DNA from: Albidovulum sp.
Lineage (GTDB): Bacteria > Pseudomonadota > Alphaproteobacteria > Rhodobacterales > Rhodobacteraceae
Length of the DNA: 42,068 nt
Direction: 5' to 3'
NCBI GenBank assembly: GCA_015491895.1
Contig: WFVA01000159.1
Span: forward strand, 1-42,068
Shown here: piece after piece, positions 17,241 to 26,729 of the stretch
How the letters are laid out: every line of letters begins with the position of its first letter
Numbering within the stretch: the stretch's first letter is position 1
Position numbers and translations under genes: made by a program
Notes under the pieces: model-generated
Told to the model about the DNA's origin: nothing
The model's database searches: none
What the model saw: the letters and a program-made list of their open reading frames with translations, nothing else

Positions 17241-18149
17241 TCACCCCCCCACGACCTCCTGAAACTCCCGCCATTCCCGGGCGCTCATGCCGCTTGTTTC
17301 CTCAGTCACCTCCTCGCCCTTCAGCATCCGGCGGATGCAGTCGAGCGCCTGGGCGGAGAGGGTAACGCCGCCCATGCGGTAATCCTCGAAGGCCTTCCAG
17401 GCGGCGGGCACCCAATCGGCCACCACGCGGGCGATCGCCTCGGCATAGACCCGGATTTCGTATTGCGCATGAGAATCGGCGCGCAGGCGCAGGAAGTGGA
17501 AGAGATTGTGCAGATCCACCTTCCAGTACCATTGCGTGTAGATGTTCATCGGCAGGTTCATCCGCGCCAGTTCGCGCGCAAGCCCCTGCTTGCCCTCCTC
17601 CGAGATCATCTCCTCGTAATGGTCATAGCAGCGCGCGGCGTCGGATTTCAGGATCTCGAGCACCCGCGCGGCCTCGGCGTCCGACAGGGGCGCGCCGCGG
17701 CCCTGGTTGTTGATGGTGGATTGCGCCGCCAGCGCCGCGCGCTCGGGGATGTAGAACTCGCGATCGAGGATCGAGTAGCGGGCCGAGTATTCATTGACGT
17801 TCGCGGTGCGGTGGCGGATCCACTGGCGGGCCACGAAAACCGGCAGCTTGACGTGGAATTTCACCTCGCACATCTCGAAGGGCGTGCTGTGCCAGTGGCG
17901 CATCAGATAGCGGATCAGGCCCTCGTCGTTCTGCACCGATTTCGTGCCCTTGCCGTAGGAAACCCGCGCCGCCTGGCAGATGGCGCCGTCATCGCCCATG
18001 TAGTCGATCAGGCGGATGAAGCCGTGATCGAGCACCTCATGGACCTTGTAGAGATGCTTCTCCGCCCCCTCGCTGACCGTGCGCAGGGTCGGGCGCGGGG
18101 TGGCGCGCTGCGCCTCGATTTCGGCGATCTGTTCGGGCGTGAGCGACAT
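17241..18149 (-). CDS. thyX: Flavin-dependent thymidylate synthase
   Basis: This 302-residue protein methylates dUMP to dTMP using methylene-tetrahydrofolate, FAD and NADPH. The ThyX signature RHR-x7-S is exact: R112-H113-R114 to S122, continuing to R124-Y125 ([15 protein letters not shown]). The FAD-side block [23 protein letters not shown] precedes it, and [19 protein letters not shown] follows. The length is at the long end for the family, as in alphaproteobacteria. The ATG at 18149 has a GGAAAGGA ribosome site about seven bases upstream; the open frame extends 33 codons more without another good site. It lies alone, divergent from gloA. A TATAGT -10 candidate lies 36 bases upstream of the start codon. 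Confidence 0.96.
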   Translation of the reverse strand: MSLTPEQIAEIEAQRATPRPTLRTVSEGAEKHLYKVHEVLDHGFIRLIDYMGDDGAICQAARVSYGKGTKSVQNDEGLIRYLMRHWHSTPFEMCEVKFHVKLPVFVARQWIRHRTANVNEYSARYSILDREFYIPERAALAAQSTINNQGRGAPLSDAEAARVLEILKSDAARCYDHYEEMISEEGKQGLARELARMNLPMNIYTQWYWKVDLHNLFHFLRLRADSHAQYEIRVYAEAIARVVADWVPAAWKAFEDYRMGGVTLSAQALDCIRRMLKGEEVTEETSGMSAREWREFQEVVGG

Positions 18150-18185
18150 GGCGGCATCCTTTCCGGCACTGGCGAGTCGCTTCAT

Positions 18186-18191
18186 ACTATA
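18186..18191 (-). promoter_or_regulatory. Candidate -10 element for thyX
   Basis: On the minus strand TATAGT stands in an AT-rich patch otherwise absent from the GC-rich spacer, 36 bases before the thyX ATG. The -35 region 17 bp upstream is poor (TTTCGT), so this is a weak candidate. Confidence 0.28.
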
Positions 18192-18333
18192 TATGGAGGG
18201 AAGGGCGCACGAAACCGCCAGATGAGGGGGAATTGCCGCAGCAAGCAATCAATCCGCCCGGTGCCCGGCATTGCCGCTTGCCCGCGCCGGCCCCGCATGA
18301 AATGCTGATGCCGGGATATCAGGAGGGAAAGAG

Positions 18334-18762
18334 ATGAAAATCCGCTACCTGCATACGATGGTCCGCGTGCTCGATCTGGAAAAATCCATGGCCTTCTATG
18401 AGCTTCTCGGGCTCAGGGTCACCCGGCGCAAGGATTTCGAGGCCGGGCGTTTCACCCTCGTTTTCATGGCCCCCGAGGGCCAGGAGGAATGCCCGATCGA
18501 GCTTACCTGGAATTGGGACGGCGATCCCGGCCTGCCGTCGGATTGCCGCAACTTCGGCCATATCGCCTATGGCGTGGAGAACATCTACGAGATCTGCCAG
18601 CATTTGATGGACAACGGCGTGACCATCAACCGCCCGCCGCGCGATGGGCGCATGGCCTTCGTGCGCAGCCCCGACAACATATCCATCGAGCTGTTGCAGA
18701 TGGGCGAGCCGCTGCCGCCGCAGGAACCCTGGGCCAGCATGGAGAATATCGGCCACTGGTAG
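18334..18762 (+). CDS. gloA: Lactoylglutathione lyase (glyoxalase I)
   Basis: This 142-residue single VOC-fold protein isomerises the methylglyoxal-glutathione hemithioacetal to S-lactoylglutathione in the cytosol. The four metal ligands are all present: H7 in LHTMVRV, E56 in IELTWNW, H76 in FGHIAYGV and E119 in SIELLQ. The ELTWNW and GHIAYGVENIYE blocks are typical of bacterial glyoxalase I of the nickel-dependent group. AGGAGG lies about seven bases before ATG 18334, one of the strongest ribosome sites in the window. It is a single gene, divergent from thyX and convergent with the LdtR-like regulator. Confidence 0.95.
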   Translation: MKIRYLHTMVRVLDLEKSMAFYELLGLRVTRRKDFEAGRFTLVFMAPEGQEECPIELTWNWDGDPGLPSDCRNFGHIAYGVENIYEICQHLMDNGVTINRPPRDGRMAFVRSPDNISIELLQMGEPLPPQEPWASMENIGHW

Positions 18763-18885
18763 CGAAATGCCAGCCACCGGCAGGGAAATGCCAGATATGC
18801 GCCGCACCCCGCCTCGGCTGATCGGAACATCCGGGCATGGCCGCTCGCCGTTTGGCAGCCCAGGCGTGCGGCTGGCCCGTCAGGC

Positions 18886-19383
18886 TCAGTAGATATAGCG
18901 GATCTGATCGCTCCAGTAGCGTTCCATGCGGCGCAGGGAGGTATTGATGGCGCCGATCCCGTCCGGCCCGAGGATGCCCTTTTTCTGCAGCCCCTCGGCG
19001 TGGCGCGCGAATAGCGCCGCCACCACATCGCGCACATGGCGGCCGCGCTCGGTGAGGCGCACGCGCACGCTGCGCCGATCGATCTCGCAGCGCTGATGGT
19101 GCATGAACCCCATCTCCACCAGTTTCTTCAGATTGTAGGAAACATTCGAACCCTGGTAATAGCCGCGGGTCTTCAATTCGCCCGCCGTGACCTCGTTATC
19201 GCCGATGTTGAACAGCAAAAGCCCCTGCACGGCGTTGATCTCGAGCACGCCGAGGCGTTCGAATTCATCCTTGATCACGTCAAGCAGGAGCCGGTGCAGC
19301 CGCTCGACAAGCCCGAGCGCTTCAAGGTAGCCCTTGATGAAATCTTCCTGGCCCTCCTCGGCAACGGCCTTGTTCATGCTCAT
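18886..19383 (-). CDS. MarR-family regulator of the LdtR type
   Basis: This 165-residue winged-helix DNA-binding protein has an N-terminal dimer helix (YLEALGLVERLHRLLLDVIKDEFERLG). The helix-turn-helix lies in VTAGELKTRGYYQGSNVSYNLKKLVEMGF (about residues 66-95), followed by the wing QRCEIDRRSVRVRLTERG. The stretch GYYQGSNVSYNLKKLVE is what I recall of the alphaproteobacterial LdtR group, MarR proteins described in Liberibacter and rhizobia as regulators of L,D-transpeptidase and stress genes. ATG 19383 has AGGTGGAG about six bases upstream. No transpeptidase gene is next to it here, so its targets are elsewhere or different. sdhE lies 81 bases upstream on the same strand. Confidence 0.85.
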   Translation of the reverse strand: MSMNKAVAEEGQEDFIKGYLEALGLVERLHRLLLDVIKDEFERLGVLEINAVQGLLLFNIGDNEVTAGELKTRGYYQGSNVSYNLKKLVEMGFMHHQRCEIDRRSVRVRLTERGRHVRDVVAALFARHAEGLQKKGILGPDGIGAINTSLRRMERYWSDQIRYIY

Positions 19384-19464
19384 GTCAATCTCCACCTCTG
19401 ACAGCCTTGGGGGAGATTGCGCACGATTGCCAAACATTCCGTTAAATCGAGGCAAAAACTTCCT

Positions 19465-19758
19465 CTAATTCGAAATATCCGCCCCCGCGGAGTGCGCGAT
19501 GGCGCCGGCGCGGATCGTCTCGATCAGGGCGAGATATTCCTGCGGAGCTTCAAGCTGGCCGCTGATCCAGCCGTAGAGATCGTGATCGTTTTCGCCGAGG
19601 AACCGCTCGTAGAGATCGAGATCACCGGGCGAGAGCGCCGCGAGATGGCGATCGGCGAAGGCGCCCAGGATCAGATCCATCTCCCTGATCCCGCGCCGCT
19701 TCGAGCGCATCACGAGCCGCTTCAGCCTGTTTTCCGGGGTTTCCGCCTTGTCCGTCAT
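19465..19758 (-). CDS. sdhE: Succinate dehydrogenase assembly factor 2 (FAD assembly factor)
   Basis: This 97-residue SdhE/YgfY-family protein promotes covalent attachment of FAD to the flavoprotein subunit of succinate dehydrogenase. The hallmark RGxxE is in KRRGIREMDLILGAF (R22 to E26). The helical DLDLYERFLGENDHDLYGWISG block matches the five-helix fold. Length and composition are normal for the family. It is followed by the LdtR-like gene on the same strand and is divergent from the aspartate aminotransferase gene. No sdh structural genes lie in this window. Confidence 0.93.
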   Translation of the reverse strand: MTDKAETPENRLKRLVMRSKRRGIREMDLILGAFADRHLAALSPGDLDLYERFLGENDHDLYGWISGQLEAPQEYLALIETIRAGAIAHSAGADISN

Positions 19759-19809
19759 CCGCTCGCCTCCGATACCCGGCCTTGATCGGCCCCGCCCACC
19801 GGCCTATGA

Positions 19810-21045
<1,236 letters not shown>

Positions 21046-21055
21046 GAGAGAGGCC

Positions 21056-21490
21056 ATGAGCGATCTCCCTCCCTATTACTTCCGGGTGCGCGAAAACGGC
21101 GCGGCAGTATTCCGGGTCGATACGCAAAACCGCCTGCGCCGCCTCGAGCTCGAGCAGATCGCCGTGCTCAACATCCGCAACGGCGAGGTGAAGCCCCAGG
21201 GCGGGCGGGCGCTTTCGGCGGAAGACAAGGCGGCGATCGAAGCCTGGATGGAAGAGCGCCGCGCCCTCCTGAAGCGCCGCGAATTGGATGACATCCGCCG
21301 CACCATCGATCACCTCAACCTCACCGCCCAATGGGCGCAATCGCGCGCCACCCCCGAAGAACTCGCGGAAATCACCGATGATCTGCTCCTCGCCATGCAC
21401 GATCTGCGCAGCGTGCTGGTGCGCAAGAAGGCCGATTGGACGGAGCAGAAAAGCAGCCCCCGGGCAAGGCCCGCAACAGATACCGAATGA
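21056..21490 (+). CDS. Conserved hypothetical protein after aspartate aminotransferase
   Basis: This 144-residue soluble protein has no signal peptide and no membrane segment. The first 45 residues look like a small beta domain (YYFRVRENGAAVFRVDTQNRLRRLELEQIAVLNIRNGEVKPQ). The remainder is charged and mostly helical, with a likely coiled coil at about 55-100. I do not recognise a named domain. The ribosome site AGGAGAG overlaps the aminotransferase stop codon ten bases upstream, so it is probably translated from the same message. The high third-position GC supports it being a real gene. Confidence 0.75.
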   Translation: MSDLPPYYFRVRENGAAVFRVDTQNRLRRLELEQIAVLNIRNGEVKPQGGRALSAEDKAAIEAWMEERRALLKRRELDDIRRTIDHLNLTAQWAQSRATPEELAEITDDLLLAMHDLRSVLVRKKADWTEQKSSPRARPATDTE

Positions 21491-21502
21491 AGGAAATACC
21501 AT

Positions 21503-22183
21503 ATGGGACTACGCAAAAGCCTTGACCGGCTCGCCCGCAAATTCGGCTATGCGCTTGTCAAGGCGCATCATCTCGATCCGCTCTACCAGCACCAATACAA
21601 GGGCGGTTACGAGGAATACAGGAAGATCCAGATCCGGCACAACAAGCGCAAGCTCGAAAACGTGTGGGCCGACGAAACGACCCTGAGCCGGATCGTGGAT
21701 CACATGAAGGAGATCGGCCTTGCGCCGCAATCGGGCGTCTGCCACGGCGCGCGCAACGGCTACGAGGTGCAATGGTTCCGCGATCACCTGGGCGCCGATG
21801 TGATCGGCACAGATATCTCCGAAACCGCCACCCAATTCCCGAACATGGTCGTCTGGGATTTCCACGAGGAAAACCCGGAGTGGGAGGGGAAATTCGATTT
21901 CATCTACACCAATTCCCTCGATCAGGCGATGGAGCCCGATCGCGCCCTCGCCGCCTGGGCCCGCCAGCTCAGCCCCGCCGGGCGCATCTATATCGAACAC
22001 ACCATGGCCCATTCCACCGCCGGGGCCGGTGAAATGGATCCCTTCGGGGCCCACCCGATGGTGATGCCCTACCTCTTCTTCACCTGGGGGCGCGGCAAAT
22101 ACCGGCTGAGCGACATCATCGAGATCCCTTCGAAGGGCAACAAGAAAATCCCGGCCTGGGTATTCGTTCTTGAAAGGGAATGA
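21503..22183 (+). CDS. SAM-dependent methyltransferase-like protein
   Basis: This 226-residue protein has a methyltransferase core of the Methyltransf_11 kind. GVCHGARNGYEVQWF takes the place of the glycine-rich SAM loop (here G-A-R-N-G, not the common GxGxG). It is followed by ADVIGTDISETATQFPNMVVWDFHE with the acidic ribose-binding strand, and FDFIYTNSLDQAMEPDRALAAWARQLSPAGRIYIEHT, the motif IV to post-motif block. The N-terminal 60 residues are basic. The HGARNG loop resembles proteins found near lipid or glycan genes. AAGGAA lies about eight bases before ATG 21503. It follows the hypothetical gene by 12 bases, probably in one operon with it. The acceptor is unknown. Confidence 0.75.
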   Translation: MGLRKSLDRLARKFGYALVKAHHLDPLYQHQYKGGYEEYRKIQIRHNKRKLENVWADETTLSRIVDHMKEIGLAPQSGVCHGARNGYEVQWFRDHLGADVIGTDISETATQFPNMVVWDFHEENPEWEGKFDFIYTNSLDQAMEPDRALAAWARQLSPAGRIYIEHTMAHSTAGAGEMDPFGAHPMVMPYLFFTWGRGKYRLSDIIEIPSKGNKKIPAWVFVLERE

Positions 22184-22205
22184 AGAGCAGGCACGAATTG
22201 CCCCG

Positions 22206-22577
22206 TCAGATCTCGATCTCTCCGCCCTCGGGCGCAATCATCTCGTCCGGCCGCTTGCGGCGGATGATGATATCGCCATTGGGCAGTATCTCGGGGGGGT
22301 GGTAATTGGTGAAATCATCCACGAGCCGCAGCAACTCCAGAAGCGCCGGCTGCAATTCGCGCAACGCCCCCTCGAGATCGCGCATCGCAGGCTCGATTTC
22401 CTTCTGCATGCCCCGCATGAAAAGCCTGAGCCCCTGTTCCATCAGGCTCAGCCCCTCATCCGGCGCGCTGTCGGATGATCCGCCCGCAGGCGGCGGCGCT
22501 GCGCCCTCCTGGGCATGTGATGCGACCGGCGCAAGTCCGGCCAGCGCAAGACAAATGGCCGCAAACATATTTCTCAT
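22206..22577 (-). CDS. Small exported hypothetical protein
   Basis: This 123-residue protein has a clear Sec signal peptide (about residues 1-21, FAAICLALAGLAPVASHAQ). A Pro/Ala/Gly/Ser-rich linker follows, then a helical region with Leu and Glu repeats (EQGLRLFMRGMQKEIEPAMRDLEGALRELQPALLELLRLVDD), and a short tail with YHPPEILPNGDIIIRRK. It should be periplasmic. It lies 115 bases downstream of the MoxR-type gene on the same strand. Relatives in this bacterial group are sometimes labelled AAA ATPase, but no P-loop is present. The function is not known. Confidence 0.8.
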   Translation of the reverse strand: MRNMFAAICLALAGLAPVASHAQEGAAPPPAGGSSDSAPDEGLSLMEQGLRLFMRGMQKEIEPAMRDLEGALRELQPALLELLRLVDDFTNYHPPEILPNGDIIIRRKRPDEMIAPEGGEIEI

Positions 22578-22692
22578 GCTTGAAATATAGGCCTTCCCGC
22601 GGCCAAATATAACCCCTGCCTCGAGCCGCCGCCCCCGCCTCATCACGGATCCCTGAAATATCCCCGCCGGAGGCATTCCGCCCATCCACCTC

Positions 22693-23625
22693 TCACGCCG
22701 GCGCCAGCGATGCCCGCGCCTCCTCAAGAATCCGCGCCGCCTCGCTGCCGGCGATCTTCTGGATGTCGTCCTGATATTTCAGGATCGCGCCCAAAGTGTC
22801 GGCGATCACCTCGGGGCTGAGGCTGATCACGTCGAGTGCCAGCAGGCATTTGGCCCAGTCGATCGTCTCGGCCACGCCCGGCTTCTTGAATAGATCCTCG
22901 GTGCGCAGCCGCTGCACGAAGGCCACCACCTCGCGCGAAAGCGTCTCGCCCGCCTCGGGGGCGCGCGCCTTCAGGATCTCCATCTCGCGGGCGAAATCCG
23001 GGTAGTCCACCCAGTGATAGAGGCAGCGCCGCTTCAGGGCGTCATGCACCTCGCGGGTGCGGTTGGAGGTCAGCACCACCACGGGCGGCTCGGGCGCCCT
23101 GATGGTGCCAAGCTCGGGGATCGTCACCTGAAAATCGGAAAGCGCTTCGAGAAGGAAGGCCTCGAAGGGCTCGTCGGTGCGGTCAAGCTCGTCGATCAGG
23201 AGCACCGGAGCGCCGCCGGGCTGGGGGCGCATGGCCTCGAGAAGCGGTCTCTCGATCAGATATTCCTCGCTGAAAAGCTCCGCCTTCAGCGCCGCGCGAT
23301 CCGCCGCCCCGGCGGCCTCGGCGGTGCGGATCGCCACCATCTGCGCGGCAAAGTTCCATTCATAGACGGCGCTTGCCGCATCGAGCCCCTCGTAGCACTG
23401 CAGCCGGATCAGCCGCCGCCCGAGCCCCGCCGCGAGCGCCTTGGCAATCTCCGTCTTGCCAACCCCCGCCTCGCCTTCGAGAAACAGCGGCCGGCCCAGC
23501 TCGAGGCCGAGGAAAACCACCGTCGCCAGCGCCCGCCCGCAGACATAGCCCTCACCCGCGAGCATCTGCTGCACGTCGCCGATGGATGCGATTGCTCCGG
23601 TGGATGTGATTGCGCTCTCCTGCAT
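22693..23625 (-). CDS. MoxR-family AAA+ ATPase
   Basis: This 310-residue AAA+ protein has Walker A GEAGVGKTE (residues 51-59), Walker B VLLIDELDR with the two acidic residues, sensor 1 in VVVLTSNRTREVHDALKRRCLYH and the arginine finger in the KRRC stretch. This is the MoxR/CoxD-type arrangement. MoxR proteins act as chaperone ATPases for metal-cofactor insertion or complex assembly, normally with a von Willebrand factor A protein encoded next door. No VWA gene follows here, only a small periplasmic protein. ATG 23625 has GGGAGAAGG just upstream. It is divergent from the glutaryl-CoA dehydrogenase gene, with 156 bases between starts. The specific client is unknown. Confidence 0.88.
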   Translation of the reverse strand: MQESAITSTGAIASIGDVQQMLAGEGYVCGRALATVVFLGLELGRPLFLEGEAGVGKTEIAKALAAGLGRRLIRLQCYEGLDAASAVYEWNFAAQMVAIRTAEAAGAADRAALKAELFSEEYLIERPLLEAMRPQPGGAPVLLIDELDRTDEPFEAFLLEALSDFQVTIPELGTIRAPEPPVVVLTSNRTREVHDALKRRCLYHWVDYPDFAREMEILKARAPEAGETLSREVVAFVQRLRTEDLFKKPGVAETIDWAKCLLALDVISLSPEVIADTLGAILKYQDDIQKIAGSEAARILEEARASLAPA

Positions 23626-23691
23626 CGCCTTCTCCCTGCTTGCACGCCCAGACTGCACGCCGCCCGGCCAAGGTCAAGGCGCCTCGCTGCC

Positions 23692-23706
23692 GCAACAATT
23701 CGTTGC
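23692..23706. promoter_or_regulatory. Candidate palindromic operator between moxR-like gene and gcdH
   Basis: GCAAC-AATTC-GTTGC is a perfect 5-bp dyad around a 5-bp centre, in an AT-richer patch midway between two divergent starts. A partial copy (TTGCAATTG) abuts it. It could bind a dimeric repressor for acyl-CoA metabolism; there is no further support. Confidence 0.25.
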
Positions 23707-23781
23707 AATTGAGACGATTGCCCTTCCCCGCCCATTGCGGCAAAAGGAAGCAAAGCCCGGATGTGCGAGAAGGAAAGCGAG

Positions 23782-25014
23782 ATGACAGCCGCCAATACCC
23801 CCCGCCCCGCCCTCAAGGCCAAGGACGCCCCCGATCTCGGCCGTTTCGACTGGGAAGATCCCTTTCGGCTCGAAACGCAGCTCTCGGAAGACGAACGCCT
23901 GCTGCGCGACGGCGCCCGCGCCTTCGCCCAGGATCGCCTGCAGCCGCGCGTCATCCGCGCCTTTCGCGAGGAGGAAACCGATCCCCTGATCTTTTCCGAG
24001 ATGGGCGAGGCGGGGCTTCTGGGAGCCACGCTGCCGGAGGAATACGGCGGCCTTGGCGCGAATTACGTCACCTACGGCCTGATCGCGCGCGAGATCGAGC
24101 GGGTCGATTCGGGCTATCGCTCGATGATGAGCGTGCAAAGCTCGCTGGTGATCTACCCGATCTACGCCTATGGCAGCGAGGAACAGCGCCAGAAATACCT
24201 GCCCGGCCTTGCCGCGGGCGAGCTGATCGGCTGCTTCGGCCTCACCGAGCCCGATGCGGGCTCCGATCCCGGCTCCATGAAGACCCGCGCCGAGAAGATC
24301 GAGGGCGGCTACCGGCTGACCGGCACCAAGATGTGGATCTCCAACAGCCCGATTGCGGATGTGTTCGTCGTCTGGGCGAAATCCGAGGCCCACGGCGGCA
24401 GGATCCGCGGCTTCGTGCTGGAAAAGCACATGCAGGGGCTCTCGGCGCCGAAGATCGAGGGCAAGCTCTCCTTGCGCGCCTCGATCACCGGCGAGATCGT
24501 GATGGAGGGTGTCGAGGTGGGCGAGGATGCGCTCCTGCCCCATGTGGAGGGGCTCAAGGGCCCCTTCGGCTGCCTCAACCGCGCGCGCTACGGTATTGCC
24601 TGGGGCGCCATGGGGGCGGCCGAATTCTGCTGGCACGCGGCGCGCCGCTACGGGCTCGAGCGCAAGCAGTTCGCGCGTCCCCTGGCCCAGACCCAGCTCT
24701 ACCAGAAGAAGCTCGCCGACATGCAGACGGAAATCGCCCTCGGCCTGCAGGCGGCGCTGCGCGTGGGGCGGCTGATGGATGAAGCCAATGCCGCACCGGA
24801 AATGATCAGCATGATCAAGCGCAACAACGTCGGCAAGGCGCTGGAGATCGCGCGCATGAGCCGCGACATGCACGGCGGCAACGGCATTTCCGAGGAATTC
24901 CAGGTGATGCGCCACATGGTGAATCTGGAGACGGTGAACACCTACGAAGGCACCCATGACATCCACGCCCTGATCCTCGGGCGCGCGCAGACCGGCCTGC
25001 AGGCGTTTTTCTGA
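23782..25014 (+). CDS. gcdH: Glutaryl-CoA dehydrogenase
   Basis: This 410-residue acyl-CoA dehydrogenase oxidises and decarboxylates glutaryl-CoA to crotonyl-CoA in lysine, tryptophan and benzoate breakdown, passing electrons to ETF. The GcdH-specific pieces are FDWEDPF at the N-terminus, [20 protein letters not shown] with the arginine that grips the free carboxylate, the FAD block [19 protein letters not shown], and the catalytic glutamate E389 in [20 protein letters not shown]. The SGYRSxMSVQSSL stretch separates it from straight-chain acyl-CoA dehydrogenases. ATG 23782 is preferred over the codon at 23761 because GAAGGAAAG lies a few bases before it. No other lysine-degradation gene is adjacent. 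Confidence 0.95.
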   Translation: MTAANTPRPALKAKDAPDLGRFDWEDPFRLETQLSEDERLLRDGARAFAQDRLQPRVIRAFREEETDPLIFSEMGEAGLLGATLPEEYGGLGANYVTYGLIAREIERVDSGYRSMMSVQSSLVIYPIYAYGSEEQRQKYLPGLAAGELIGCFGLTEPDAGSDPGSMKTRAEKIEGGYRLTGTKMWISNSPIADVFVVWAKSEAHGGRIRGFVLEKHMQGLSAPKIEGKLSLRASITGEIVMEGVEVGEDALLPHVEGLKGPFGCLNRARYGIAWGAMGAAEFCWHAARRYGLERKQFARPLAQTQLYQKKLADMQTEIALGLQAALRVGRLMDEANAAPEMISMIKRNNVGKALEIARMSRDMHGGNGISEEFQVMRHMVNLETVNTYEGTHDIHALILGRAQTGLQAFF

Positions 25015-25126
25015 GCCCCGCGCCGCACGCCACCGCCCCGGCCGCCCGGCCCGCCGGAGCATATCGATTCCGACCGGAGCCCACGGTGCCTCCGGCGGCG
25101 GGCGCGCCCGGCCTGCCGGCCTGCAC

Positions 25127-25441
25127 TCATGTGGCGCCCGACCCATGGGGCGGGCGCCGCAGGCCACATGATCCGAACCGGGCTGCCTGCCCGAACACGA
25201 TACCGCATCCGTTGCAATCGGCAATGTTGCTGATACGCGCCATTTCGCCCTTCAGGGGTTCGGTCGAAAGCACCTTGAAGCCGCGCCCTAGAAACTGATC
25301 GCGCATGTAACCTTCCGTCTTGCGGAGGCGCATGATTTCGGCGGGGGGCGGTTTTCCCAGTTCCCAGATGCGGCTGAAATCGGTGTAATGGGTGGCCGGG
25401 ACGCCAACCCGGAGCCGGGCTCCGGGATCTGTCCGTGGCAT
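25127..25441 (-). pseudogene. Possible gene remnant of unknown family
   Basis: This minus-strand frame of 104 residues contains a stretch with convincing third-position GC and balanced composition: GVPATHYTDFSRIWELGKP, then PPAEIMRLRKTEGYMRDQF, KVLSTEPLKGEMARISNI and ADCNGCGIVFGQ, with a Cys-x-x-Cys. The last 18 residues run into an inverted repeat and the first dozen into another hairpin. The real gene may therefore have been cut at both ends. Upstream, a different minus-strand frame (around 25450-25530) also looks coding. I do not recognise the family. It could instead be a short intact orphan gene. Confidence 0.4.
25128..25170. repeat. Inverted repeat / hairpin downstream of gcdH
   Basis: Arms CATGTGG + CGCCCG (25128-25140) pair with CGGGCG and CCACATG (ending at 25170), with a 7-base bulge on the right side and a loop around CCCATGGGG. 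There is no T-run on either side, so an intrinsic terminator is not proven; it may still be the 3' end structure of the gcdH transcript. Confidence 0.4.
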
Positions 25442-25625
25442 AATGACGGGTGCGGAACAAGCAGGGCAAGGGCATAGCGAAAGGGCTCGCCATCGGCGGG
25501 CAGGGCAAGAGGGCCCATGTGGCAAATGCGGCCTCCCGGCCGTAACCGAATCCTGCGGTTGCCGGTGATGGCCTCATCCCCTGCGGCGGGCCGGTGCCTC
25601 GGCGCGAAAGCCCGGAGGCGCCCGC

Positions 25626-25952
25626 TCACCCCTTCTCGTATGTGCTCACGACGTCATACATCACCGGCGCAAACCCCTTGCAGAGCTCGTTGATCCTGCG
25701 GTTGCGCCGGCGCATTTCCGGGGTGCGCAGCATGGCCTGGAAATCCTCGCGATTCTCCCATTGGGAATAGCTGCAGATGCGCGTTTCGGCATCGTTCACA
25801 TGGATCGCGCCGCCGATGAAGCCGTGCTGATGGCGGATCACCTCGTCATAGGCCGATTGCAGAAGCTCCAGGAGATCCTGGCATGTCCCCGGCGTTACTT
25901 CGAAGGTGGTGATCACCGTCTGAAGCTTTGCGTCCCTGCTTATCGTCGGCAT
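25626..25952 (-). CDS. Antibiotic biosynthesis monooxygenase (ABM) domain protein
   Basis: This 108-residue protein is a single dimeric alpha/beta-barrel domain of the ABM type: LQTVITTFEVTPGTCQDLLELLQ, then GFIGGAIHVNDAETRICSYSQWENREDFQAML. The central QWENREDF block is typical of the family, whose members include quinone-forming monooxygenases, haem-degrading enzymes and many stress proteins of unknown substrate. ATG 25952 is chosen because GGAGG lies five bases upstream; a GTG one codon earlier is too close. It is 19 bases from the upstream rhodanese gene and probably shares its transcript. The substrate is unknown. Confidence 0.85.
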   Translation of the reverse strand: MPTISRDAKLQTVITTFEVTPGTCQDLLELLQSAYDEVIRHQHGFIGGAIHVNDAETRICSYSQWENREDFQAMLRTPEMRRRNRRINELCKGFAPVMYDVVSTYEKG

Positions 25953-25971
25953 CACACCCTCCTTTTTCCGG

Positions 25972-26577
25972 TCAGTCCTTCGGCACGATCACGGTCAGCC
26001 CGAGAAGGCGCCATACGTTCATCCCGCCGCGATAATAATAAATCTTCTCGGCCGGGTAGCCTGCCTTGATCATCGCCCGGATCGCGGTGGGCGATTGCCC
26101 GCACCACGGGCCATTGCAGAAAAGCGCCACGGGCTTTGGATCTTCGCAGATCCAGCCATCGAAATCAGGCTCGCAGCCGAGTTCGTCCAGCCGGTCGGCA
26201 ATCTCGGTATAGGGCATGTGGATGGAGCCCGGAATGGTGCCGTCCTTGTACCACTTGTAAACCCGGCTATCGACGACGACCGCTTCGGGATCCTTCAGCA
26301 TGTCGATCAGCTCCAGCTCTGCGATGGTTGTGACGCCGGGAGCGGGGTTCATGGGCTGGATGCAGAAATTCGGGCAGGGCCGGGATGTTTTCGCCCATTC
26401 GCCCGTGAGCCTGTTTTCATTGTCCTGAATGCGCCGGATCTCGACGGGGCCGCCTTCCGTCTCGACCGTAACCGCAGGAAGGTCGGGGCGGATGTTCACC
26501 GGTCTGTTTTCGGCATGGGCCGGCGAAAACGGCATTATTGCGATGGCAATGAAAGGCAAGATCATGTGCAGGCGCAT
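25972..26577 (-). CDS. Periplasmic rhodanese-domain protein
   Basis: This 201-residue protein has a Sec signal peptide (about residues 1-22, LPFIAIAIMPFSPAHAEN). A rhodanese domain follows: VVVDSRVYKWYKDGTIPGSIHMPYTEI, then the active-site region ALFCNGPWCGQSPTAIRAM and the closing YYYRGGMNVWRLLGLTV. The CNGPWC loop with two cysteines and the YYYRGG block are what I recall of the rhodanese group labelled PQQ-dependent catabolism-associated CXXCW proteins. It probably handles sulfur or a thiol-bound species in the periplasm. The ABM gene follows closely. No PQQ dehydrogenase is in the window, so a link to PQQ is not supported locally. Confidence 0.86.
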   Translation of the reverse strand: MRLHMILPFIAIAIMPFSPAHAENRPVNIRPDLPAVTVETEGGPVEIRRIQDNENRLTGEWAKTSRPCPNFCIQPMNPAPGVTTIAELELIDMLKDPEAVVVDSRVYKWYKDGTIPGSIHMPYTEIADRLDELGCEPDFDGWICEDPKPVALFCNGPWCGQSPTAIRAMIKAGYPAEKIYYYRGGMNVWRLLGLTVIVPKD

Positions 26578-26672
26578 GGCTGGGTGTTCCTCCTGGCTGT
26601 TGCATGGTCGGGTGTTCTGCATCCCTTGCTAAAGGTTGTAACCACAGACGCCCGATTATTCCAGCCACAAGA

Positions 26673-26700
26673 AAGCGGGGCGCCAACCGGCACCCCGCTT
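26673..26700 (-). terminator. Rho-independent terminator of the beta-helix gene
   Basis: A stem AAGCGGGG / CCCCGCTT extended by GCC/GGC across one mismatch, with an AACC loop, lies 29 bases past the stop codon of the minus-strand gene. Read on the minus strand it runs into TTTCTTGT, a modest T-rich tail. Confidence 0.7.
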
Positions 26701-26729
26701 CCTGCTGCTCCACGTTCGGGTGGTTTCGA

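Larger units (their letters stand above)
25015..25625. other. Gene-poor 611-bp stretch with inverted repeats
   Basis: No intact recognisable gene fills this interval. It holds an 8-bp inverted repeat (25051-25058 with 25091-25098), a larger hairpin at 25128-25170, a 7-bp hairpin at 25408-25426, and a minus-strand frame (about 25183-25441) whose codon use looks coding. Parts of two different minus-strand frames look protein-like in succession, which suggests a decayed gene. Confidence 0.5.

Noticed and set aside
18764-18794. Short direct repeat GAAATGCCAG, twice, 21 bp apart
   Set aside because: There are only two copies without further units or spacer structure; it is not a CRISPR array. It is probably chance or a small duplication after gloA.
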